The notes: a model not told the origin generated them from the letters alone. Shown: positions 16,857 to 26,583, counted from the first letter of the stretch. The stretch is 64,000 bases of DNA from Chloroflexota bacterium (GCA_002730555.1 PCAM01000037.1:149630-213629), one strand, 5' to 3'. A program made the numbers and translations.

Positions 16857-18236
16857 ATGGGGTTCACGCCCGACCAAGAATCGATCATCGCCGACTTTAT
16901 TTGCGAAAACGACATCCCCGGCGCGGCCGTGGCGATCGTCCGTGATAACCAGATCATCGCCGAGGGCGGGTTCGGCGTGGCCGATGTGGCGAAGGAAGCG
17001 CCGGCGACCGAACACACGGTGTGGCCGATCTGCTCGATAACGAAGTCGTTCACCGGCGTCTCTGCGATGCAGTTGGTCGAAACCGGAAAGCTGCGTCTGG
17101 ACGAGCCGGTGCAGACGTATCTGCCTGATTTCCGGTTGAAGGACAAAGCGGCAAGTCGACTCATGACGACCCGCCTGTTCCTGCGCCACAACAGCGGTAT
17201 GGGCCGCACCGGGCACCAGGATCGAACCCGGGAGGAGGCGGTCAACCCGTTCCCAACCCGTGAATCACTGGTTAAAGCGCTCGATTCCGCCGAGCTGCAG
17301 TCGGCCCCTGGCGAGGCGTTTTCTTACTGCAACGAGGGCTTCGCCACCATAGGTCACACCATCGAGACACTGGCCGGAATATCGCTTGAGGAGTACTTCA
17401 CCAGTAAGATCCTCGACCCGGTCGGGATGTCCGACACGTCCATCGATTTCATGGACTGGAAGAACAGCACGGACCGCACGTACGCATACTCTCGCGGGGA
17501 CGCGGGGGCGTTCGACAGTGGCGAGCGTCACGGCGACTACATCGTTGTGCGTTTGAACGACGATTACCAGACATTCTTGTCGACCGGCGGCATCGTCAGC
17601 TCCGTGCATGACCTGGCGCTCTACCAGATCGCTTCGATGGCGTACGAGGACTCGCCGCTTGGCCTGACCGCAGGGTCGCTTGATCACATGCAGAGTGTGC
17701 AGTTTCCGTTCGGCGACACCGGGTGGGGCTACGGATTCGGCTACTGGGTGTTCTGGGCTGGCTCAACGAGAGTGATCGGGCACTCAGGCGGGCTTCCGGG
17801 AATCTCTACTTATTCGATGATGATCCCGTCCGAGAAGACGGGTGTTGTGGTGTTCACCAACCGGGGCGACCGCAAGGCGTCCTTCCCGGCAGAACAGTTG
17901 ATGAATACGGTGCGCGGGCAGGTGTGGCGAGGCTCCATGTCCGAGCCACTGCCGTTCTCGACGCGATACCCGACGCCATCTGCGGGCGATCTGTCTGATT
18001 ACACCGGTAGCTACGAGTTCCGGGCCGGAACGGCAACGGTCGAAGCGGGTGACAGCGGCGTCGTGATCAAGACGCCGTCACGGCTGGACGGACCGCCGGT
18101 GTCGATAACCACAAGACAAGTAGGCCCCGACTCGTTCATGAGCCAGGATCAGGGCATGTCCATCCCATTTGTGCGGGACAGGTCAGGGCAGGTGGTGCGC
18201 TTCCTGAACGGCGGTTACTCGTACGAGCGAGTTTAG
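16857..18236 (+). CDS. Beta-lactamase-related serine hydrolase (class C fold)
   Basis: A 459-residue serine hydrolase of the class C beta-lactamase / D-aminopeptidase / esterase fold. The SxxK motif is Ser60-Ile-Thr-Lys63 (CSITKSF), the Tyr motif is Tyr157-Cys-Asn and the third motif is HSGG in IGHSGGLPG. A C-terminal beta-domain (about 370-459) begins near DLSDYTGSYEF, as in esterase EstB-like and ADP-type relatives. No signal peptide is visible, which is unlike true periplasmic beta-lactamases and favours an esterase or peptidase role. GGAGGG precedes the ATG at 9 bases. It may be co-transcribed with the lipoprotein. Confidence 0.9.
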   Translation: MGFTPDQESIIADFICENDIPGAAVAIVRDNQIIAEGGFGVADVAKEAPATEHTVWPICSITKSFTGVSAMQLVETGKLRLDEPVQTYLPDFRLKDKAASRLMTTRLFLRHNSGMGRTGHQDRTREEAVNPFPTRESLVKALDSAELQSAPGEAFSYCNEGFATIGHTIETLAGISLEEYFTSKILDPVGMSDTSIDFMDWKNSTDRTYAYSRGDAGAFDSGERHGDYIVVRLNDDYQTFLSTGGIVSSVHDLALYQIASMAYEDSPLGLTAGSLDHMQSVQFPFGDTGWGYGFGYWVFWAGSTRVIGHSGGLPGISTYSMMIPSEKTGVVVFTNRGDRKASFPAEQLMNTVRGQVWRGSMSEPLPFSTRYPTPSAGDLSDYTGSYEFRAGTATVEAGDSGVVIKTPSRLDGPPVSITTRQVGPDSFMSQDQGMSIPFVRDRSGQVVRFLNGGYSYERV

Positions 18237-18313
18237 GTGGCGGCACGCGCTTTCTCGTACGGCCATTGTTGGCGCGCAATCAAAGCCTTTTCCACAGACA
18301 ACGCCGCGGTGAA

Positions 18314-18421
18314 GGTCCCCTGGCTTCGCTCGGGATGACATTGGGTGCTGTGTCGCAAAATTCAGATTTGTTAGCGTGGCGCTCCGTTGATCCGCCATCC
18401 CGAGCGAAGCCGAGGAACCTT
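18314..18421. repeat. Inverted pair of a dispersed repeat (family B)
   Basis: The arms at 18314-18340 and 18394-18421 share the core CATCCCGAGCGAAGCC in opposite orientation, flanked by GGTCCCC and GGAACCT. They lie between the convergent serine hydrolase and ThDP enzyme genes, where such hairpins may serve as bidirectional terminators. Confidence 0.72.
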
Positions 18422-18511
18422 TACCAGTTGATTGATTGACGAACCAGACTGGAACGGGCAATTTCGTCCGTCCACAATCGTCATCTCGCAGGTTCGTCGG
18501 AATCCCCGCCC

Positions 18512-20143
18512 CTACTCCATCTTGGAGCCGACGAAACGGGAGATGGCTCGTGCCGTCGGGTCCACCCGCACGTTGATAAGCGCCGGCTTTCCAGAAGCAA
18601 AGGCTCGCTCAAGCGCCGGGGTTATCTGGTCAGGCTCCTCTACCAGTTCACCGTGGCCCCCAAGTCCCTGGGCCACCAGGTCGAAACGGGTGAAGCCCAG
18701 CTCTCGGCCCGGCTTCCGGATGCCTTCGACCCGTGCCGTCCAGCCCTCGTTGTTGCTGACCACAACCACGATCGGCAGGTTGTGCCGGACCGCTGTGTCG
18801 AAATCCATCATGTTCATACCGAGCGAGCCGTCGCCGTGCAGTGACAGGACCTGCACGTCCGGTTTCGCCACCTTTGCGCCGATGGCGTAAGGCAGCCCGA
18901 CGCCCATGCAGCCGCTCGGGCCGGAGTTGATGCGGTGCCCCGGGTAGTAGGTGTTGATCGACTGCCGGCCGTAGTGAAGTATCTCGTTGCCGTCCACGGT
19001 CACGATGGCATCGCGATCCAGGAACTTGTCGATCTCATTGCAGAGCCGCAGCGGGTGGATCGGCACCTGGTCCGTGTTCAGGTTGGGCTGTGCGCGTAAG
19101 AGCCGGACTTCGTTCTGTTCATCCAGGTAGTCGCTCCACTCTTTACGGGCGGACGCGCCGCTTGAGTCGATGCCGGAGTCGATCAGTTGCTGGAGCACGA
19201 CCTTGCAGTCGCCGGCCAGCCCGATCTCTACGGACCGATTATGACCAATCTCCGACTGTTCGATATCGATTTGGATCAGCTTCGCGTCCGGGCCGATGCG
19301 CCCTCCAAAGGTCATCATCCAGTTGAGCCGCGTGCCGACAATCAGCACCACATCCGCCTCACGAAGCGCCGTGCTGCGTGCAGCCAGGAACGACAGTTCG
19401 TGGTCGTCCTCGATCAGGCCACGGGAGATGGGCGACGTGTAGAACGGAATGCCAGCGCTCTCGACCAGCTGTCGCAGCTCGTCCCACGCCTTGCCAAAGA
19501 ACACGCCGCCGCCGGCGAATATCAACGGCTTCTTGGCCTTCCGAAGCGTGTCGGCAGCGGCCTTCACCGACACTGGGTCCGCGCCGGAGCGCGAGAGCGA
19601 CTCCGGCCGGCTGGCGACGGCTGCGTCTGATTCTTCGACCTTCGTGTAAAGGATGTCCTCGGCACAGTCCACGTAAACCGGTCCCGGTCGGCCTGTGGTT
19701 GCGATCCTGAAGGCTGTTGAGATCTGTTCCGGGTAACGGGCGGCGTCGGTCACCCGCATCGTCGCCTTGGAGACCTCTTCAAAGATCGCCGCCTGGTCCA
19801 GCTCCTGGAAGCCGTCCTTGCCCCAGTCGTGATACGGGCCGGCGCCGCCCAGGGTAATCATCGGAGCGTTGTCGATGTAGGCGGTGTACTGGCCGGTCAG
19901 CAGGTTGAGCGTGCCTGGGCCGGACGCCGCCGTGGTCACGCCGGGCTTGCCGGTCACGCGTGCGTAGCCGTGCGCCGCCATCGCCGCCGCCTGCTCATGC
20001 CGGAAGTCGATGGTGCGTATTCCGAAGTCTTCCGAGTAGTTGACGATCTCGTAGTTCGGACCGCCCATCAGGAAAAAGAGCGCTTCCACACCCTCTTCTT
20101 TGAGCGTCCGGGCGATCAGGTAGCTACCGGAAACTTCAGCCAT
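18512..20143 (-). CDS. Thiamine-diphosphate-dependent enzyme, acetolactate synthase-like
   Basis: A 543-residue ThDP enzyme with the three-domain layout of acetolactate synthase, oxalyl-CoA decarboxylase and 2-hydroxyacyl-CoA lyase. The cofactor-activating Glu is Glu50 in FRHEQAAAMAAHGYA. SGPGTLNLLTG follows in the N-domain, the central domain has KPLIFAGGGVF, and the C-domain holds the ThDP motif beginning GDGSLGMNMMDF and ending VVSNN. I take the ATG at 20143 because AAGGAC precedes it; a longer GTG start adds 25 unlike residues. The M42 peptidase gene lies 109 bases upstream on the same strand. Two hydroxyacid dehydrogenases are divergent, so a 2-oxo or 2-hydroxy acid substrate is plausible but unproven. 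Confidence 0.9.
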   Translation of the reverse strand: MAEVSGSYLIARTLKEEGVEALFFLMGGPNYEIVNYSEDFGIRTIDFRHEQAAAMAAHGYARVTGKPGVTTAASGPGTLNLLTGQYTAYIDNAPMITLGGAGPYHDWGKDGFQELDQAAIFEEVSKATMRVTDAARYPEQISTAFRIATTGRPGPVYVDCAEDILYTKVEESDAAVASRPESLSRSGADPVSVKAAADTLRKAKKPLIFAGGGVFFGKAWDELRQLVESAGIPFYTSPISRGLIEDDHELSFLAARSTALREADVVLIVGTRLNWMMTFGGRIGPDAKLIQIDIEQSEIGHNRSVEIGLAGDCKVVLQQLIDSGIDSSGASARKEWSDYLDEQNEVRLLRAQPNLNTDQVPIHPLRLCNEIDKFLDRDAIVTVDGNEILHYGRQSINTYYPGHRINSGPSGCMGVGLPYAIGAKVAKPDVQVLSLHGDGSLGMNMMDFDTAVRHNLPIVVVVSNNEGWTARVEGIRKPGRELGFTRFDLVAQGLGGHGELVEEPDQITPALERAFASGKPALINVRVDPTARAISRFVGSKME

Positions 20144-20252
20144 GCGTCGGTCCTTATCGTCGTGATTTGCGGATTGTTGGGATTGCGAGGAGTCATTGTA
20201 CGAGGCTGCACGCCACACACCATCCGAGCCCGGAGAAGCGCCTGTTTCACGA

Positions 20253-21356
20253 TCAGCCGGCCGAGTCGATGAGCCTGCGCTCCTCCTCTTGCGGCCGTGC
20301 CTTGATTAGGGCCCCGGCAGCAGAACTAGGGTTCGTCCCCGCCAGTGCTGCCGCCGCGGCGAGCAGCGCGATGCCCGTAGCGAAATCGTCGTGGTGGATG
20401 AACTCAGGCCTGATCGTGTCATCTGGTCCGTTGTTGTGCCATGCGCCGAGTGGATAGGCCAGCCCGGTCGTCGGATAGCCGTTGCGTGCGAAGGCCGTGC
20501 CCTCACATGTCCCGGCCTGCATCAACTGCCGCTGGACTGGCGAGTCCCCGATGGTCTTGATCGCCGCCGCCAAGTATTCCTCCGCCTCAAAACCAAAGGT
20601 GGTCATTCGGTCACCGGTGCGCACCACCGGGCCGACGCCCATCTCCGCGCCGGGGAGGATGCTGCTTGTCTCGACCGACACGACGTTTGTCCCGGTAGGC
20701 AAGAGACCGTCCGCAGCCGCCAGCCGTGCGCCGACCAACCCGACCTCTTCCGCACGCGTGAACAGGCCGTACACCGCCCCCGGGGTCGGCTCTTCCACGG
20801 CGGATCGCAAGACCGCCAGGATGCTGGCGCAACCGGCGAGGTCGTCCGCCGCCCGCATCCGAATAAGCTGACTCTGCACGTCGTAATCAAAATCCGGCAG
20901 ATCCAGGACGACGGCGCACGGCAAGGGACCAAGCCTGTCACGCGGGACTTCAAAGATCAGGTTGTTGCCATCGCGCGCGCCGGCACGGCCCATGACCAGC
21001 CCGGGTTCCCGCTCGCCGACCGGCCCAATGAACGTCACGGCGACCCCGGAGTCGTACGCCTGCGGCGGCAGCCCTCCCAATCCGTGGCCATGCACGCCAT
21101 CGTCCTCCGCCGAGATCGCCTCGTATCCCGGGTGATCCATATGCGCAACGAACGCTACGTCGTCTGCCGAATCGTCCGTTCGCGGCCTGGTCGCAAGGAT
21201 GTTGCCGTATCGATCAACCTGCGTCTCGACGCCAATGTCTGCGCACTGAGCCAGGATGTAGTCCGCCACCGGCTTCTCGTAGTACGAGGTCGCCGGTATG
21301 GCCCCCAGGCCCGCCAGGTAGGTGAGGCCGATCGCCGTAAGTTGGTCACGATCCAT
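20253..21356 (-). CDS. M42-type metallopeptidase (aminopeptidase/FrvX-like)
   Basis: A 367-residue di-metal peptidase of the M42/M28/M20 clan. The ligands appear in order: His72 and Asp74 in AHMDHPG, the bridging Asp in RAADDLAGCAS, the Glu pair in TRAEEVGLVGA (base and ligand), Glu in VSVETSS and the last His in LGAWHNNGPDD. A PA-like inserted domain lies between the first two motifs, as in M42. The family usually removes N-terminal residues from short peptides and forms large cytoplasmic shells. The start is the ATG at 21356, preceded by AAAGGATC about 13 bases away; an upstream alternative start would add 52 residues with no homologous look. It diverges from the hydroxyacid dehydrogenase genes. 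Confidence 0.88.
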   Translation of the reverse strand: MDRDQLTAIGLTYLAGLGAIPATSYYEKPVADYILAQCADIGVETQVDRYGNILATRPRTDDSADDVAFVAHMDHPGYEAISAEDDGVHGHGLGGLPPQAYDSGVAVTFIGPVGEREPGLVMGRAGARDGNNLIFEVPRDRLGPLPCAVVLDLPDFDYDVQSQLIRMRAADDLAGCASILAVLRSAVEEPTPGAVYGLFTRAEEVGLVGARLAAADGLLPTGTNVVSVETSSILPGAEMGVGPVVRTGDRMTTFGFEAEEYLAAAIKTIGDSPVQRQLMQAGTCEGTAFARNGYPTTGLAYPLGAWHNNGPDDTIRPEFIHHDDFATGIALLAAAAALAGTNPSSAAGALIKARPQEEERRLIDSAG

Positions 21357-21539
21357 GGTGCGGAATGATCCTTTTTTAGCTGACCGGAATCGGGGTCGAA
21401 ATTGCGACCGGACAATCCTACAGCCCGTTTGGACACGATCTGGATACACCGGCCTCACGCGGCTTGCTAGAATACCGCCGCTACAAAACGTCGGCCTTTC
21501 GCCGAAAACCACCGCCAGTATCCGGAGAAATCCTCACTA

Positions 21540-22508
21540 ATGCCTAAGGTCGCTTACTTCATCCCGCCGGAAAGCCCGATGGCCACCATCTCTCGCGATT
21601 TCTTCCCCGTCGGATGGGACGTGACAATGATGGATGCCTCCGTGTCCTCCGAACGGGAACAGATCGACCTGGTCAAGGACGCCGACGCGATGATCGTATT
21701 CGGAGCAAAGCCAAAAGAGGCCGTGCTGCGGGCGGCGAAGAACGTCCGGCTTTACCAGCTCGGGTCGGCCGGATACGACGGCGTGGACATGCAGCTAACC
21801 GGTGAACTCGGGATGCCGGTAGCGACCGCCAGCGGGACCAACGCGGAGGGCGTGGCGGAGCAGTTCATCGCCCTCACCCTGGCGCTGTACCGCCACCTGA
21901 CATGGGTCGATATTTCGGTCCGGAAGGGCGACTGGATCCCGCCGCGCGCAAGGGGCATGGAAACCTTTGAGATCCTCGGGAAGACGGTCGGCATCGTCGG
22001 GGCCGGGTACATTGGTTCCACCGTGATGCGACTGTTACAGGGTTTCAACTGCAACATCCTGTACAACGACGTGCTCGCGAAGCCGGAGCTTGAAAAACAG
22101 TACGGCGCCAAACCGGCATCCCTGGACGAGATCCTGTCCGAGTCCGACATCGTCACGATCCACGTACCGCTCCTGGATTCGACCCGCCACTTCATCAGCA
22201 CCCGCGAGCTTGCCCTGATGAAGGAGTCGGCCATCCTGATCAACACGAGCCGGGGTCCGACGGTGGACCAGGCGGCGCTTCTGGAAACGTTGAAGGCGCG
22301 CAAGATCTGGGGCGCTGGTATCGACGTGTTTGAGGTGGAACCAGCCGCCGGCGATAACCCGCTCTTTGAACTGGACAACATCGTGGTCAGCGGCCATGTC
22401 GCTGGCCCTACCCGTGAAAGCTTCCCGCGTCGGGCGGAGTTTGCGTTCGCCAATATCAAACGGATGCTTGAGGGCGAGGAAGCCATCAACATCGTCACCG
22501 CCACTTGA
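21540..22508 (+). CDS. D-2-hydroxyacid dehydrogenase, first of a tandem pair
   Basis: A 322-residue NAD(P)-dependent D-2-hydroxyacid dehydrogenase, which interconverts a D-2-hydroxyacid and its 2-oxo acid. The Rossmann motif is GAGYIG at residues 154-159. The catalytic set is Arg238 (INTSRGP), Glu267 (DVFEVEP) and His286 (VSGHVAG), with spacing as in D-lactate and related dehydrogenases. GGAG precedes the ATG. The second gene begins 100 bases downstream and encodes a diverged relative. The substrate is not defined by sequence; glyoxylate/hydroxypyruvate-like and phosphoglycerate-like acids are all possible. Confidence 0.93.
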   Translation: MPKVAYFIPPESPMATISRDFFPVGWDVTMMDASVSSEREQIDLVKDADAMIVFGAKPKEAVLRAAKNVRLYQLGSAGYDGVDMQLTGELGMPVATASGTNAEGVAEQFIALTLALYRHLTWVDISVRKGDWIPPRARGMETFEILGKTVGIVGAGYIGSTVMRLLQGFNCNILYNDVLAKPELEKQYGAKPASLDEILSESDIVTIHVPLLDSTRHFISTRELALMKESAILINTSRGPTVDQAALLETLKARKIWGAGIDVFEVEPAAGDNPLFELDNIVVSGHVAGPTRESFPRRAEFAFANIKRMLEGEEAINIVTAT

Positions 22509-22608
22509 TCCGGCCGACCTTGAACCTTTATCTGGTCGAGCGCAACATGACGTACCGACCCATCCTTCCAAAATCCACTGGCGAGCCCCAGAAAGGAAGA
22601 CCGTAAAT

Positions 22609-23643
22609 ATGGTTACCCGAGACACAAAGCAAAAAGTAGTCTTCCTGGGTCCCGAAGACGACCCGCTTACGTATGAGCGCGCCGAGCTTGAGGGGATGGA
22701 TGTTGAGATCATCCAGGTCAACCCGGACAGCGAGGGCGAGGCCATCGAAGCCGTCAAAGACGCCGACGTAGTGCTCGCTCGCGGCTACGCCATGCAGGAC
22801 CCGGTGTTGCGTGAAATGGAACAGGGCGCAGGCGTAATCGTGTACTCCCACGGATTCGATCACATGGACGTCGATTCTGCGACTGAGCACGGGATCATGG
22901 TGGCAAACGGCGCCGGCATGTGTGCGGAAGAGGTTTCAGACCAGGCCTGCGCACTGATCCTGGATGTCGCCCGACAGATCACGTTCTCGGACCGCTACAT
23001 GACCGAAGGCAACTGGACCGACCCGGCGATGCTCGCCCGCCGTACCCCGATCGATGAGGCCACGCTGGGCATCGTCGGATTCGGCAACATCGGCAGGGCC
23101 GTTAACCGGAAGATGTCTGGCTGGCGCATGCGCACGGTCGTGTACGACCCGTGGGTGGCGCCCTGGGTCGCCAAGGAGCACAACGTTGAGCAGGCCCACA
23201 GCCTGATCGAGTTGCTTCGGCAGGTGGACTACGTAACGGTCCACGTCCCGCACAACAAACAGACCGACAAGCTATTTGGGCAGGCCGAGTTCAAGGCGAT
23301 GAAAAGCACCGCTTTCTTCGTCAACACCTGCCGGGGCAAGGTGCAGGACGAGGACGCCCTGATCAGTGCGCTTCACACCGGCGAGATCGCCGGAGCAGGG
23401 CTCGACGTGTTCGCGACCGAACCAACCCCGGCGGACAACCCGCTCAGAACGATGTCAAACGTGGTCACGACCCCGCACGCGGCGGGAGGATCGACCCGAT
23501 CGGCAACGCTGTCCCGAATCCGTGCGGGTCAGAACGCGGCGAGCATGCTCAGGGGTGAATGGTCGATGGCCGGCGTCAACCCCGGCGTGCGGGACATCAT
23601 CTCGCCGCGCAAAGTCGCACAGTTTTCCGGTTACAACAGCTAA
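22609..23643 (+). CDS. D-2-hydroxyacid dehydrogenase, second of a tandem pair
   Basis: A 344-residue D-2-hydroxyacid dehydrogenase. GFGNIGRAV is the nucleotide-binding loop, and the catalytic residues sit in FVNTCRGK (Arg), DVFATEP (Glu) and TTPHAAGG (His). Compared with the upstream gene it has an extra segment after the Rossmann motif (YDPWVAPWVAKEH) and ends with a tail after residue 320. The ATG at 22609 is preceded by GAAAGGAAGA. A longer in-frame extension would overlap the first gene and lacks family features. C-branch relatives include phosphoglycerate dehydrogenases, but the ACT or ASB regulatory domain of SerA is absent. Confidence 0.92.
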   Translation: MVTRDTKQKVVFLGPEDDPLTYERAELEGMDVEIIQVNPDSEGEAIEAVKDADVVLARGYAMQDPVLREMEQGAGVIVYSHGFDHMDVDSATEHGIMVANGAGMCAEEVSDQACALILDVARQITFSDRYMTEGNWTDPAMLARRTPIDEATLGIVGFGNIGRAVNRKMSGWRMRTVVYDPWVAPWVAKEHNVEQAHSLIELLRQVDYVTVHVPHNKQTDKLFGQAEFKAMKSTAFFVNTCRGKVQDEDALISALHTGEIAGAGLDVFATEPTPADNPLRTMSNVVTTPHAAGGSTRSATLSRIRAGQNAASMLRGEWSMAGVNPGVRDIISPRKVAQFSGYNS

Positions 23644-23731
23644 AACCGACCAGCCATTACCGGCCAACCATTACGAGAATGAAAATCGGACCTGAGGGTC
23701 GGCGGCGCGTTTACGCAGCGTCCCAGCAGCC

Positions 23732-24043
23732 TCAGGTCGCGATCCCGGCGTAGTAGAGACCCCAGAGATGGTCGGTCACTGCGTCGGAGACGTTTCGCGC
23801 TATCACCGCGACCGCCTTCTCGCGCCGCTGAAGCACGCCTTGAAGCGTCGGCTCGGTGTCGGCCAGCGCGAGGTTGCGCTGGGCGAGCTTCAATAGATCT
23901 TCTGCATAGACCGGGACCTAGCGATTGGCGATGTCTTGAATGCCCGCGCCGGCTCGGGTCTGCGCCGTGACGGAGCGCGCTGTATCCGCCCTCCACCATG
24001 TGGCTTCGGCTGCGCTGACAATGGTTTCCAGTGATTCCGGCAT
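23732..24043 (-). pseudogene. Short gene of unknown function interrupted by an amber codon
   Basis: One minus-strand frame from an ATG at 24043 to a TGA at 23732 reads as a protein on both sides of a single TAG at 23918-23920 (codon 42). The first part includes LETIVSAAEATWWRADTA and the second YAEDLLKLAQRNLALADTE and HLWGLYYAGIA, giving a helical 103-codon product. No ribosome site is clear. I do not recognise the family. The rest of the 23644-24309 stretch has no gene that I can support. It could be a decayed gene, or chance helical-looking frames; a functional readthrough is less likely. Confidence 0.4.
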
Positions 24044-24309
24044 GTGGGATTTCTGACTCGAAACCCGCGTATCGAGGGTCTCAAGACGGTTATCAAAAGA
24101 GGTTGTTCTTCGATTTTCGTCCCACTTTGACGATAAGGAGTCGGGCGTTAGACGTGCATGACATACGGAAAAACACACCGAGGGGCTTTGTGTGCCTCCA
24201 AGCAGGCCACAGCCCGTTGTGAGCCAGATTGGAACGATCGCCTCGTCGTTTCGCCTGACTTGCACTCATTTCTGACATACCAGGCCGCGCCCGGCTATGC
24301 TCTCCCTTC

Positions 24310-25812
24310 ATGACACGCATCGCTGCCTTCGGGATCCATCACGAAACAAACTCGTTCTCGTCGCGCAAGACCACGTTTGAGTCTTTCCAACGCTCTGGTC
24401 TCCAGCGCGAAGGGATTCAGCGCGGGCCACGCATCGAGGAAATGCATCGGGGAGCGAAGACCGTCTTCTCTGGCTATTTTGAATCAGCGGACAGGCTCGG
24501 GTTTGATCTGGTCCCGATCCTGTTCGCGGCGACCGACCCCGGCGGGACGATCAGCGCGGGTGCATTCGATCAGCTCGTGGAAGAGGCGCTGGGTGTCTTG
24601 CGAAACGAAGGTCCCTGGGACGGCGTACTGCTCAACCAGATGGGGGCCGCGGTCTCGGAGCATTACCCGGACATGGACGGCGAGATCGCCCGGCGGACCC
24701 GGCGGACGGTCGGGCCGAACGTGCCGGTGGTGATGACCCTGGACCTTCATGCCAACGTGTCACACCAGATGGCTGATGAGACCGACGCGCTGGTCATTTA
24801 TCACACGAACCCGCACCTGGACGCCGTCCCGAGGGCGCATGAGGCATGCGATCTGTTGATGCGCTTGATCTCCGGAGATATCAGCCCGGTACATGCCCTT
24901 GAGATGCCGCCGATGGTGATCGGCATCATGCACCAGAACACGAACGATCACCCCATGAGGGGCATCATCGACGACCTCCTGGAGGTGCAGAAGCGGCCCG
25001 GTGTTCTCCACGCAAGTGTCGGGCAGGGCTATCCCTGGTCAGATGTGGATGAGATGGGGTTCGCGTGCTATGTGCTGCATGAATCGTCGGAAGAGGAAGC
25101 GAGGCGCCTTGTCCGATGGATGGCGGGACGCGCATGGGACCGGCGGGCCGAGTTCGTCGAGGAGGTAGGACTAACCCCGGAGGAGGCCGTCCGCCACGCC
25201 TTTGCGGCGGATGCGCGGCCGGTGGTGTTGCTCGATGCCGGCGACAACATCGGCGCCGGCAGTTCTGGCGACTCCACGGTAATCCTCGCGGAAGCATTGA
25301 GGCAAGGAGCGGACAGCTTTCTCCAGACGCTCCGTGACCCGGAGGCGGTGGCCGCGTGCGACGCCGCAGGAGTCGGCGGGGCCGTCGATATCTGGGTAGG
25401 CGGTAAGACCGACGAACTGCACGGAAACCCGGTCGCCATCAAGGCGACGGTGAAGGTCCTCTCGAGCGGCGCGTTTGAAGACAGCCGTGCGCTGCACGCG
25501 GGCTGGACCTTCTACGATCAGGGTCGCTGCGCCGTCATCGAGTGTGACTCCGGCCCGACGCTCCTTCTCGTCTCGACAAGCATCGGCAACGTGAGCATCG
25601 AGCAGTACTACTCGGTCGGCGTACGCCCGGAAGAGTTCGAGATCGTGGTGGCAAAGGGCGTCATATCTCCGCGCCCGGCGTACGAGCCGATAGCCGCCGA
25701 GTTGATCCTCGTAAACTCGCCCGGAGCCACCTCTGCGAATTTGAACACGTTCGACTATGCTCATCGCAGAACGCCACTGTATCCGTTCGAAGAAACGGCG
25801 ACTTACAGATAG
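24310..25812 (+). CDS. M81 family metallopeptidase (MlrC-like)
   Basis: A 500-residue member of the M81 family, named after MlrC, a zinc enzyme of the microcystin degradation pathway; most relatives are uncharacterised. The N-terminal domain (about 1-290) has GIHHETNSF at the start, LNQMGAAVSEHYPDMDGE, TLDLHANVSHQM and YHTNPHLD, which supply the metal-binding His and Asp residues. The C-terminal domain (about 300-490) has DAGDNIGAGSSGDST and GKTDELHGNP. The length is as expected. No Shine-Dalgarno is evident before the ATG, so leaderless translation is possible. The gene lies upstream of the phosphate two-component genes with 39 bases between them, perhaps sharing a transcript. Confidence 0.88.
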   Translation: MTRIAAFGIHHETNSFSSRKTTFESFQRSGLQREGIQRGPRIEEMHRGAKTVFSGYFESADRLGFDLVPILFAATDPGGTISAGAFDQLVEEALGVLRNEGPWDGVLLNQMGAAVSEHYPDMDGEIARRTRRTVGPNVPVVMTLDLHANVSHQMADETDALVIYHTNPHLDAVPRAHEACDLLMRLISGDISPVHALEMPPMVIGIMHQNTNDHPMRGIIDDLLEVQKRPGVLHASVGQGYPWSDVDEMGFACYVLHESSEEEARRLVRWMAGRAWDRRAEFVEEVGLTPEEAVRHAFAADARPVVLLDAGDNIGAGSSGDSTVILAEALRQGADSFLQTLRDPEAVAACDAAGVGGAVDIWVGGKTDELHGNPVAIKATVKVLSSGAFEDSRALHAGWTFYDQGRCAVIECDSGPTLLLVSTSIGNVSIEQYYSVGVRPEEFEIVVAKGVISPRPAYEPIAAELILVNSPGATSANLNTFDYAHRRTPLYPFEETATYR

Positions 25813-25851
25813 TTCCGCAATCCGACGAAAACCGGTCGCCGCATCCTGGCC

Positions 25852-26583
25852 ATGATCGACAATCCCAAACCCATGACGACACCAAACCGCAGGATCGTGG
25901 TCATCGAGGATGACCCAACCCTCCGTGAAGCGCTCCGCTACAACCTGGTATCGGAGGGGTACGAGATCGAAACGGCCGAGGAGGGTATCGCCGGGCTGGA
26001 GATCGCCCGCGACTCCGGGGTAGAGCTCGTGTTACTTGACTTGATGTTGCCGGGAATGAGCGGCCTAGATGTCTGTCGATCCCTCAGGCAAGGCGGGTCC
26101 GTGGTGCCGATCCTGATGCTTACGGCGCGAGATACGGAGCTCGATCGCGTGGTCGGGCTAGAGGTAGGCGCGGACGATTACATCACGAAACCGTTCAGCA
26201 TGCGCGAGTTACTTGCGCGGGTCGCCTCCACGCTGAGGCGTATCGAGATGGACCGCTCTGCGGCGGCACACCTGGATGAGCAAGAAATCTTGGAGTTCGA
26301 CAGCCTGACGATAGACATCGGCAAGAGGCAGGTGTCCGTCGACGGGGAGCAAGTTGAGCTGCGGCTCCGGGAGTTTGATCTGCTCGCCTACCTGGCGTCC
26401 CGGCCCGGCCGCCCGTTCACGCGCGACACTTTGCTTTCCGATGTATGGGGCTACGACTATCTCGGCAATTCCAGGACCGTAGACGTTCACATCCGGTGGT
26501 TGAGGATGAAGATCGAGCGCGAGCCGTCCCATCCAACGCGGCTGGTCACCTCCCGCGGTGTCGGCTACAGGTTCGAGCCATGA
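25852..26583 (+). CDS. phoB: PhoB/PhoP-type response regulator
   Basis: A 243-residue OmpR/PhoB-class response regulator. The receiver domain (about 13-130) has the acidic pair in VIEDDP, the phosphorylated Asp63 in LLDLMLPGM, the conserved Thr in MLTARD and Lys in YITKPF. The winged-helix DNA-binding domain (about 145-240) ends with TVDVHIRWLRMKIE and RGVGYRFEP, which is typical. A histidine kinase gene starts 46 bases on, and the pst operon with a two-repeat box follows, so this is very likely the phosphate-starvation regulator. An internal ATG seven codons downstream is an equally possible start, since neither has a strong ribosome site. Confidence 0.92.
   Translation: MIDNPKPMTTPNRRIVVIEDDPTLREALRYNLVSEGYEIETAEEGIAGLEIARDSGVELVLLDLMLPGMSGLDVCRSLRQGGSVVPILMLTARDTELDRVVGLEVGADDYITKPFSMRELLARVASTLRRIEMDRSAAAHLDEQEILEFDSLTIDIGKRQVSVDGEQVELRLREFDLLAYLASRPGRPFTRDTLLSDVWGYDYLGNSRTVDVHIRWLRMKIEREPSHPTRLVTSRGVGYRFEP

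Noticed and set aside
20391-21368. 325-codon plus-strand frame opposite the M42 peptidase
   Set aside because: It is antisense to a gene with all metal motifs, and its translation has no family features; high GC makes long antisense frames common.
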